The notes below the pieces were generated by a model, which did no database searches, was not told where the DNA came from, and saw only the letters and a program-made list of their open reading frames with translations. Made by a program: the position numbers and the translations under genes. From positions 1 through 10,800 of the forward strand of contig JNEM01003694.1 of the NCBI GenBank assembly GCA_000697335.1: a stretch of 10,800 bases of DNA, given 5' to 3'. The DNA comes from Conidiobolus incongruus B7586. Its lineage: Eukaryota > Entomophthoromycota > Entomophthoromycetes > Entomophthorales > Conidiobolaceae. Shown one piece after another: positions 1 to 8,257 of the stretch; positions within the stretch are counted from its first letter, which is position 1; every line of letters begins with the position of its first letter.

Positions 1-1552
1 TAAAAATTAAAGAATAATATAAAATATAATAATATATTAAAATAATTGACATTTATTTATTAAATTTCATAAAAAAAACTATATTAATATTTTTTATTTG
101 TATTATAATAAAAATTATAATTTATTTTAAATACTATAGTTTTAGTTATACTTCAGTAAAATTTATTTTACTATTATTATTCTAGTATTTCTGAGTTTTA
201 ATTATAATTACAAAATATTAATTTTATATTTTTATTAATTAATCTAAGTTTCAACTTAATATATATAATATAGCTATATAATAAATATTAAGATGGATTA
301 AGAGTTTTTGAATTAAAACAAAATGATATTTTTGAATATATTTTTATTCTATAATAATAAAAAAATAATAGTTAAAATTAGATTTTTAAATTTTAAAAAG
401 TTTTGAATAATTTTTTTTAAATTTAGAGTTAATAATTAATAATAAATAATTAATTCAAATAAAATATTATTTTTATATAATTTATGGTTAAGTTTAATAA
501 TAATTCAATAATCAAGTATTAATAATTATTATTTTATATATATTTAAATATGAACTTTTAAAAATTAATTTTTTAATAAAAAAGAATTAAATATATATAG
601 ATTAATATTATTTACTTGCTTATTTATTTATTTTTAAAATTAACAAATTTCTTATTTATTTAATTTTTAGGTAATATTAATATAATTAATTGGAGTTTTG
701 AAAATACATAAGAATTATTTGTTAATACTCAATAAATATATCAATATTATTATTATACTTTTAAAGTTGATATTTAATTATAATATATCACTAGATATAA
801 TTTTTCTTTGTCTTATTCTTTCAATCTAAACTCTTTATAATCCTTTGGTAGGATTTTATATTCTAATTATTATTTATCAATCTTTACTTTTAATTGATAA
901 AATATTTTGCTTTTGCATTGATTTAAAGATAATCTGAATTTAGCTTCATATTTATATTTTGACTTTTTAATAAAACAGTATATTGGAAACTTAATATAAA
1001 AATAAATTGAATTTTCCCTAAATATTTTATAATATGATAAAGGATCATTTATATAATATTTACATCAGAGTTTTTACTATTTAGTCAAAATGACTAGTTT
1101 CAATTTAATTTAGTTATAAAGTCAATAGTCATAATAGTTCATTCAGTTGAATATATTATATAATTAAATGTTAATCTCATAAATTAATCAACTTATAATA
1201 TTTAAATAGTATTATTATATATCAAACTTCTAAATATTTTAAAGCACTAATTTATATTTAAATTGATTTATAATTATGCTTCACATTGCTATAATAGATT
1301 ATAGTAATAATAATAGTTTTAATATAAATATAAAATGATACTGGATGAATAATTTTAAAGTATTTGAACTTAAATTATTTGATACTAAATTTAGATTATT
1401 GTCAATTGATATATATATATTCTTGAACACCATGTATTTGATCAAATAGATAAAAATAAAAAATTAATCTTTATCATTTTTTATAAGTAATCAATTATGT
1501 TTATAAATAACTAAAATGACCAAAAAAAATCAATACAAAACTCACTAAATAA
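1..1552. other. AT-rich gene-free flank
   Basis: This stretch holds no gene I can support. It is very rich in A and T, with frequent stops in all frames and short A/T runs. Slightly less AT-rich patches near 800-1050 give one open minus-strand run of about 30-40 codons, but its composition is dominated by I, L, K and N and I do not recognise it. The part just below 1553 is the 3' flank of the RRM gene. It contains a run of eight A on the plus strand (U-rich on the transcript) near 1522-1529 but no canonical AATAAA near the stop, so the poly(A) site is not fixed. Confidence 0.6.
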
Positions 1553-2642
1553 TTATTCGAAATTCAATTCATTATTATTGCCCCATTTGCCCCAAGATAA
1601 ACGAACACGATTACAACCTACATCGAGATTAATAACTATATAACTAGATTTAATATTGTAATACCTATGAATTTGTTGTTCATTTCAAAAATTGCTGATT
1701 TGGCACTGGATCTCTGTTCGAATTGGACAAATCCACAATGTTTGAAAGGTAAAATTTTGGTGGTGACTATTGGTCCAAATTTGATGAACTCACTATGATT
1801 CACTAAGTTAGAGTTGAAAAGGTTTAATGGTTGATTATAAGGTACTTGTAAAGATCCTCAGGTGTAATAGTATCAGCTAGATTTCCAACGAACACCGATG
1901 TGATGGATTGATCCATTTTGCCGACGTTAGAAATATTAGGATTTTGTCTAGGTGCTGCTTCTTTCACAGTTAATGGTTTGTTTAATAGTAAAGAGCCGTC
2001 CATTTCCAGTAAACACATGAATTGTTCAAGTTCGTCTCCAAATCGGATAAATCCATAACCCCTACTATTGGACATCAAATCATCTTTCACTACCTTGACT
2101 CCACGGACAGACGTATATCTTTTTTTGAAATGAGCCTATAATCAAAGTCAGTTCAAGTTCTGATGATAAACTATTCAACTTACGAATAAAATTGCATCAG
2201 TTACATTTGGATCTAAATCACCAACATAAACAGAAAATTCAGGCAATTTGTACTCACTATATATTAGTGTTAACATTCATCATGTTTCGCTGTAGTTTAT
2301 TGAAATTACCCTACTGAGTCAACACCACAACCAGCAGCCCAATTCAATCGAAAGCTCATATCTCTAAAAGGAATAGGAGCATTGTTTAAACTATAAAAAG
2401 CTTTGTTTGCGAATTCAGAACTAATGAACTTGACAAAGCAATAACCCGAGTTAGGAAAATTGTTGGTAGCATCTGCAACCATTTTCACATCAACTTCATA
2501 TCCAAAATAGTTCCAAATCTTCTCAACCATTTCCTCATTCATCCATCTCTCCAAGTTTCCCATCCTAATCCTTTGTTAGACAAGTATATGAACCAGCTAA
2601 AAAATGTTACCATAAAGTTGACTTGTCGGGACTCAGATCCAT
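1553..2642 (-). CDS. Three-RRM RNA-binding protein, Nam8/Csx1/SECp43-like
   Basis: This is a complete gene. Exons, in transcript order, are 2642-2611, 2564-2310, 2256-2184, 2135-1846, 1792-1665 and 1617-1553, giving 843 nt and 280 residues ending in TAA. The five introns are 46, 53, 48, 53 and 47 nt, all GT-AG, with CTAAC, CTAAT, CTGAC, CTAAC and TTAAT as likely branch sites. RRM1 spans about residues 9-88 (RNP2 LWMGNL 10-15, RNP1 GYCFVKF 51-57, closing LNW). RRM2 spans about 103-179 (VYVGDL 105-110, RGYGFIRF 145-152). RRM3 spans about 199-270 (VFVGNL 201-206, CGFVQF 236-241, closing RLSWG). This order and the TLWMGNLERWM opening are typical of yeast Nam8/Ngr1, fission yeast Csx1, plant RBP45/47 and animal SECp43. 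These proteins bind U-rich RNA, and Nam8 is a U1 snRNP component that aids weak 5' splice sites. The protein lacks the long low-complexity tails of yeast Nam8 or Csx1. The start was chosen because exon 1 supplies the missing T-L-W of RNP2 and lies in a CACCATGG context. Splicing versus mRNA stability as its role cannot be told from sequence. Confidence 0.92.
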
Positions 2643-2655
2643 GGTGAACGATTTG

Positions 2656-2671
2656 CGCGTTGGATAACGCG
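2656..2671. promoter_or_regulatory. CGCGTT/AACGCG inverted repeat at the RRM gene start
   Basis: This is a perfect 6-bp inverted repeat, CGCGTT-GGAT-AACGCG. It lies between the TATA box and the start codon, where the transcription start or short leader is expected. In DNA this poor in G and C, a CG-dense palindrome stands out. Each arm contains ACGCG, the core bound by Mbp1/Res-type cell-cycle factors in yeasts, but that link is only a resemblance. It could also act as a small hairpin in the leader RNA. Confidence 0.35.
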
Positions 2672-2680
2672 AATAGGACT

Positions 2681-2688
2681 TATTTATA
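2681..2688 (-). promoter_or_regulatory. TATA box of the RRM gene
   Basis: On the minus strand this reads TATAAATA. It ends 38 bases before the ATG at 2642. Such spacing would place transcription start close to the ATG and give a very short 5' leader. It is the only TATA-like motif set in a locally less AT-rich stretch, which makes it more credible than the many TATA-like strings in the flanks. Confidence 0.55.
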
Positions 2689-3084
2689 CTCAACTCAATA
2701 TATGAGACCCTGCCATTAATGAATCACTTTGTATTAATATACTAGAGTATTTTGGGAGAGTTATTAATTCAACACACATAAATATATATTATATTCTGGT
2801 ATTTTATTGGTTAATATTTTTTATTAAATATTTTTGTTTTGTTAATAACTTAAATGTTGGGTCATATAATGAATTCTTAGTAATTTATATTTAATATTTA
2901 ATTTAATATATGAGTCATATGCGTCTATATAATCTAATTAGATTTCAAGGAGTTATCCATTAACTCATTCAAAAGTCTGAAAAGTACCAATCAAAGTCAA
3001 TGATTCGACTATTTTAATAATCAAATTATAATATACAGTTAACAAACTTACGTAAAAATTGAGTTAGTTAAGATAACATTATTC

Positions 3085-3109
3085 TTTTCCTTGAATAACT
3101 CAAGGAAAA
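3085..3109. repeat. Perfect 10-bp hairpin repeat
   Basis: TTTTCCTTGA and its exact reverse complement TCAAGGAAAA flank a 5-base loop (ATAAC). It lies about 110 bases beyond the 3' end of the decayed transcription-factor gene. The arm carries four G:C pairs, unusual for the local composition. No gene end or known element explains it. Confidence 0.5.
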
Positions 3110-3137
3110 ATAATATAGTCGCAATGAAGGTTATTCA

Positions 3138-3178
3138 GAATTCAATTTCTTGGTGCCAAAAACGGATGAATTGAATTC
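3138..3178. repeat. 10-bp inverted repeat with 21-base spacer
   Basis: GAATTCAATT at 3138-3147 is matched by its exact reverse complement AATTGAATTC at 3169-3178. The spacer itself contains TTGG-TG-CCAA (3150-3159), so the whole could fold as a nested stem. It lies between the hairpin at 3085 and the end of the decayed gene at 3222. Function unknown; in AT-rich DNA part of this match may be chance. Confidence 0.4.
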
Positions 3179-3221
3179 AAATTGTGAACAAAGGCTAGAT
3201 TCGAACGTATCAATAAATCAT

Positions 3222-5260
3222 TTAAAGTAGGAACCTTTTGACTGTATTTTCATTTATTAATTCACTAATATTATTGAAAAATAAAGCTCCTTCACATATA
3301 TTAAAATAGTGTATAAATGATATCCTAAAGTACGTTCCATATAATACTTGAATATAATTTGAATATGATATTTCAAGGAAATTATATATCAATACAATTC
3401 TAATTTTTACTATTTTAATATATTTCAAAATACTCTCAGTTCATTCAGATCTGATCAATATTTTACAATAAAAATGGTGATTCGAAATTTTATGAACTAA
3501 TTATAATTTACAGTTAGAGTTTAATATCAAAATGAATTATATATAAGTATATTGAATAAAAAATTGATAAATAAAATTTACAACACATTTTCTCTGTATA
3601 TATAACAACTTATTTTACTGATTTGAATATGTAGCATAAACCAAATTTATTTGAAATTTTGATTTGAATTGCTCAATAAATTTTTTCACCATTTTGTAAA
3701 CTTTACTGTTGGAGTGTTGATTGGAAATAAATATATACCGAATTCGGTACTGTTTATTAATTAAGATGAAGATATTTAAAATGTTTATATTGATTTGAAT
3801 TTTACTAATAATATAATTACGACATCATTCAATGTATTTTTATTTTAATTCACTCTAAATTCTCTCCATAGTTGCAAAATCGAGTTAAAATATTGAGACA
3901 GACTGTAATAAAAATTTTTCGTCTTATATCAATGAAATTTGCAATTTGGGTATAATGGCGAAGTATAAGCACAGAATTAGCAATTTAGGATAGGTTGAGA
4001 TTTAATAGTTTTAGGAATAAATCTTTCCATTGTTTTGATGTAAAGCCCTTTACGTTGTCACAATTTAATGGAAAGTAGAAATGAGATGTGAGAAAATTAA
4101 TCAAGTGTAAATCATACAAAGTATATCGTGGTTATCACTTGGTACTAGGAAGTAAGATTTGTAACCCTCAGATTTTGTAGGTTTTGGAGAATAGCACATA
4201 ATAGTTGGTTTGTCATTTTTAGAAGAATAATAGTCATTAATAGAGTGATTTGAAGTTTCAGCTCTCTAGGAACTAAACTGGTTGCCAGCTACTTTGATAA
4301 CATTGATAACAATCGGTTCAAATGGGGTTGGACCCGTGTTATTTATATGAACAATATCGAAAGCGCACATCATTGTTTATCCAATAAAGTAATTTAAAGC
4401 TGAATTTTTACCATGATCGCATTTGTAATATTAAACACCTTCTATAATCAACAACGCTTGGCCATTTTTAAAATCCTATTGCTAGGAAGATAATTTATGT
4501 TTAGTCTTTAAAGCCAATAAAATATAAGTATCGAAGAATCCATAAGGATAAATATCAAACTCTATCTTATGAAGTAATAAATTGAAAATAGTATGAACTA
4601 CATCTGGCTTGCTATAAAGTTTCCGGTCATTGTTACCCAGTTTATGACTTAATGCTACAACGAATTTTTTAGAGATAGAACTTAGTTTAGAAATACTATT
4701 GCAAAATATATGTTTTCTGTTCCAGTCATCGAAATATATTCTTGATTGATAGCAGGTAATATATGTTGATCTTAGTATAATTTCTAGTATTTAGCATGAA
4801 AATGTACAAGATCTCTTTTCAACTATTTTATAATTCAAAATAATGTTTTATATATATAATAACAGGATATAAATATGTGAAATAGTTGAAACAAATATTC
4901 GGTATTTTGAAAATAAACATCTTCATTTGTTAGTTTGATTAAAAAATAAATTTTAATGAAATGGCAATTTGTTAGATTGGTAAACAACTTATTTTTATAC
5001 TCATTATAAAATATGTTACTATGTGTTATTCTAAGCATTATATAACATTGAGGCTAAAATGATATCACACTTCTAGAAGTTGAAGTCTATTTTGATTTTC
5101 AACAGCTGTCAATTAATATATTTAATTCACCAGAAAAATTACCATTATGATGAATGGTAATTCAAATACACCTAAATTCTGTTTCAGAAAATAGGTTAAA
5201 TACATTTTCAAGTTTTTGATAAAATGTATTGGTTTCAATGAAAAGAGTATGAAATCCTAA
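3222..5260 (-). pseudogene. Decayed Zn(II)2Cys6-type fungal transcription factor gene
   Basis: I read a chain of minus-strand fragments that keep protein-like sequence across about 2 kb, interrupted by many in-frame stops and at least three frame changes. In transcript order: a linker-like VENQNRLQLLEV (near 5103-5068); an open run at 5038-4835 with NCHFIKIYF and NEDVYF; FVVALSHKLGNNDRKLYSKP (about 4666-4607); QALLIIEGV (near 4470-4444); CAFDIVHINNTGPTPFE (about 4364-4314); INDYYSSKNDKPTIM (about 4233-4189); WKDLFLKLLNLNLS (about 4043-4002); MVKKFIEQFKSKFQ (about 3696-3650); and a final open run from 3428 to a stop at 3222-3224. The order and wording follow the middle homology region (Pfam Fungal_trans) of Zn2Cys6 activators: an 'ALsaklSdnprLYs' helix, then 'qALLil', then 'GkamrmAfDiGlH', then 'D-Y-S-GKP'. 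The roughly 670-codon length suits the family. No intact CX2CX6C zinc cluster is visible at the N-terminal end. The family call is from memory of the motif pattern, not a search. A living ancestor would have regulated transcription in the nucleus; its targets are unknown. Confidence 0.6.
5137..5162. repeat. Perfect 10-bp hairpin repeat near the pseudogene's 5' end
   Basis: AATTACCATT and its exact reverse complement AATGGTAATT are separated by six bases (ATGATG). It lies inside the most decayed, N-terminal part of the gene relic. The arms differ in sequence from the hairpin at 3085-3109, so the two are not terminal repeats of one element. Confidence 0.45.
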
Positions 5261-8237
5261 TAAAAAAATTTAAATTATATTGATAATATGAAATTCAGGC
5301 TATATTATTTAATTTATTATGAAAGAATTCAGTGTATATAAATATTTTAAGATAATTTATATATCTTGAATATCAGAATTAAAATTGCATAAATTTACTA
5401 ATTTTATTTAATATTTTATTTTGTATAAACATGATTTAAAATTAAATAATATTTTTAGAAAAATATTAAGGTCATTTTATTAAAAAACAAATTTTTAATA
5501 TATTAATCAAATTTTTTAAGAAATATAATAATTCAGAGGTATAATATAAGGAATAAATTTATGATAGAAATATAAACGTATATCTGGAACTAGAAAATTG
5601 AATTTGAAAAAATATATTAATATTTTTGACATCGTAAATGAAGAATGTATGTAAAATTTAAATGAAAAGTTTTATGCGTTCCAATTATTGTTCGATTAAA
5701 AATTGTTTCAAGTTCAAATATATATATATGATTGGTTGATTATAAAATCATCAAGTTTTTATTTAATTGGAAATTTATCCATTAAATTTGGAGGTGGACT
5801 ATCAATAAAGTAACATATTTTACTTAGACTTTGAATAAGCTTAATTTTAAGTATAATATTAAGCTTAATATTTAGAAATAATTTGAAATTTATTTAAATA
5901 CACTGAATCTTTTTATTCAAAAAGTTATCCATTATCTGAAATATATTTTAATTTTATTATTAAATAAAAAAATTTGAATAATTTAGTTTTAAAATATATA
6001 ATGATATATTCAAAATTGAATAATTATATCATATATCAAAATTATAAAGTTTGATGAACTATACAATTCAATAGCAAAAAAGATTGTAAGAAACTATAAT
6101 GTTATCATATTCTTTTCAATATTCGTAAGTATGAATACAATGTTCACATTCCACAACGTCTTCACAATATCAGAATAAATTAAAATATATTTCCAAAAAT
6201 ATACAGTTATTTCAGCATATGTATTTCAATATATTTTGAAGTTCATGAATATCGAATTCTCAATTGATAATTGTTAGTTAAGTTACTATATATAATATTT
6301 AAATCTAATATACACTTATATATTCACTTTGAAATTTGATCACATAATTTTCAATATTATTAATATGATAAATTTCTTATTTAATTACAATCATTAACTT
6401 GGATCACATGATAAAATTTGTTTATTTTAGCTGTTTTTTAATTGGTTAAATCCCAAAAAAAAATAATTGTATTAAAGATTTTTAACTATATTCATATTAT
6501 AAAATTTATAATTTATATTAGTTTTATACATTTTATCATCATATTTGTATTATTATAATCGAACCTAAACTTGATTAATTAGTTTTTTATTTTAATGATA
6601 TTATTTTACTATAATATTTCGGATATAATAATAAATTTGTTATTTGATATACAATATATAGATATTCATATTTATTTGTTATTGAGGTATTTCAAAAAAT
6701 TATTGAAAATTGTGACGGTATAGAGTATTAAGACTAGTATACATAAATAGCTTATATTTATTCTTTAAGCGCTGCAACTCAATCCCTAAAGCCATGTAAT
6801 AGGTAGAAATTTGTTTTACTGTGTTATAGATTTTGAAAATTGATATCTCACTGGAACCATATTATATTCGAAAAATTATTTTACAATTACTATAAAAAAT
6901 AATTGCAGCTAATTTTATAATCACTTATTATATTTTAGCATATATGAATTTATATGCGAATTTTAGAATCAATAGTATTTTGATAGCATATGTCAACTTA
7001 AAAATTATTAAATTGGATTTATTGAAGAATTATGTCCAATTGATATTAATTTGAAAATTTTCAATAGTGATATAAAATTTATAAAAGCAAAAATATTCTA
7101 TATACCTTTAAGCTGATAAACCTTAATTTAGACATTTATCAAAATATATTTAATTTCTATGTTATAGTTGATAAAATGTGGATTAATAAGGCTCTAAATT
7201 TGGGTACCGAAATAGATATCAGAATATATATCATGATTTTTTATTTATATAATTTCGTTCAAAATTATTTATCATTTAATTTTACTGATTGAGCCAATTG
7301 TCATAATATTGCATATTTAGACTTTTTAACTAATATAATACATGAATCACTATTGAATATTTAACGAAAATAGATTTTAAAACTATCTTGATTTTGTAAT
7401 AAAAAATAAATTAAATATCAATTTGAATTCAGTACTTTAAATCAAATAAAGCTATAAACGTACGAACAGGTTCAAATTATTATCTTTATCACGATATCAA
7501 TAACTATTAATATAATCAAACATTAAATTAGATTAATTTATACTAAAAGTTATATATCGAATAGCATCATTTAACAAATTTATCGATCATATATAAATAT
7601 TTAGATTTATTGGACAATATTAATTTTGAAAATTTAATGTGAAGATGTAAATAGATTTGTGAAATAATGAGTTATAATGATATATGATCTATCAGTGTAA
7701 TTTATAACCAGTTAAAATTACAGATATGCAATGAAATATTAACAATATCAATTGGAAGAATCATGTAAAAATAATATTCCTTTATTATTATTTTAGGAAA
7801 AATCAATTATAACAGATCAAACTTTAGATTTATAAAATATTGAATATAAGTAAATTTTAATCATTATTAAAAGTAATTATCAAATTTATTGAATTTTCAA
7901 GTGCTATGGTTTAATTATTCCAATTCACTTATGATAAAATGGGTTTAATACAAAAAATCTTAAAACTTTATAATCATAATTCGAATCTAGATTGATATAA
8001 AATATATAAATAACAAACGATTATATAAAAAATGGTTCATACATTGGGAAAAAATAAGTTATAAAAATTCAATCTGATATATATAAATAATCTTTATTTT
8101 TCGAACAAATTGTAAAATATATCAAGTTTACTAATTGTGATAGGAATAACCCAAATTAGATTACTAATAAAACTAATTATTTAAAATATTTAATTATAAT
8201 AAGGTTGAAAATAGAATTAAATAATTAAAATTACACA
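5261..8237. other. Long AT-rich intergenic stretch
   Basis: I find no intact gene in these nearly 3 kb. Stops are dense in all frames and A/T runs are common. Only one sub-region stands out: about 6050-7080 on the minus strand, which contains the 52-codon open run listed separately and shorter protein-like pieces such as EFDIHELQNILKYIC (near 6245) and CEDVVECEHCIHTYEY (near 6165-6115). No tRNA cloverleaf, tandem array or transposon ends were recognised. The last part (about 8100-8237) is the 3' flank of the ABC transporter gene. Confidence 0.55.
6703..6858 (-). pseudogene. Possible fragment of a second, older decayed gene
   Basis: This is a 52-codon stop-free run in DNA where stops are expected about every 10 codons. 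It starts GSSEISIFKIYNTVKQIS and includes YYMALGIELQRL and LYRHNF. The residue mix (M, G, E, Q, R, H, W-poor) is less biased than random translation of AT-rich DNA. The same frame continues on both sides with scattered stops, upstream to about 7080. I do not recognise the family. The YYMALGIELQRL piece faintly recalls the helix before the 'GLHR' site of Fungal_trans proteins, but this is too weak to name. It could be chance, or an exon of something I cannot delimit. Confidence 0.3.
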
Positions 8238-8243
8238 TTTATT
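8238..8243 (-). terminator. AATAAA poly(A) signal of the ABC transporter gene
   Basis: The minus strand reads AATAAA starting 14 bases after the stop codon (8260-8258), followed by U-rich RNA. This is the canonical eukaryotic cleavage and polyadenylation hexamer. In AT-rich DNA such hexamers also arise by chance, but position and orientation fit. Confidence 0.55.
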
Positions 8244-8257
8244 GAATTTAAAAAAAA

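Larger units (their letters stand above)
2690..3220. other. Upstream flank of the RRM gene
   Basis: No coding sequence is supported here. The DNA is AT-rich and separates the RRM gene promoter from the 3' end of the decayed gene at 3222. Its only structured elements are two inverted repeats at 3085-3109 and 3138-3178, listed separately. Confidence 0.55.

Noticed and set aside
2306-2563. Translation start at the ATG at 2563
   Set aside because: That ATG is the Met inside the RNP2 motif. A CTAAC branch site and TTAG acceptor lie just upstream, and a 32-nt first exon with a good start context restores the family's TLW residues.
3190-3210. GTTCGAATC-like string on the minus strand as a tRNA T-loop
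   Set aside because: The flanking bases do not pair into a T-stem and no A-box or acceptor stem is found around it.
3222-3428. A stand-alone small gene of 68 residues on the minus strand
   Set aside because: The frame extends upstream past interruptions to about 3720 with similar protein-like sequence, and it lies in order at the 3' end of the relic. Its apparent first codon is not ATG.
4835-5038. A stand-alone small gene of 67 residues on the minus strand
   Set aside because: The same frame continues upstream beyond its first Met with protein-like sequence, and downstream pieces continue the same family pattern, so it is a fragment of the decayed transcription-factor gene.
5069-5080. ACTTCTAGAAGT palindrome as a heat-shock element
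   Set aside because: It has only two correctly spaced TTC/GAA units, lies within the decayed coding sequence, and is not upstream of any live gene.
3222-5260. A genetic code in which TAA and TAG mean Gln, which would make the relic a live gene
   Set aside because: The ABC transporter has over 800 sense codons without any in-frame TAA or TAG and ends at a TAA where Adp1 proteins end. The RRM gene likewise ends at TAA. The relic also has frame changes, which recoding would not explain.
1-8237. Transposons, LTR or virus-like elements, or CRISPR arrays in the AT-rich stretches
   Set aside because: I saw no long direct or terminal inverted repeats, no reverse transcriptase, integrase, transposase or capsid motifs, and no regularly spaced repeats. 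A repeat-library search would be the decisive test.
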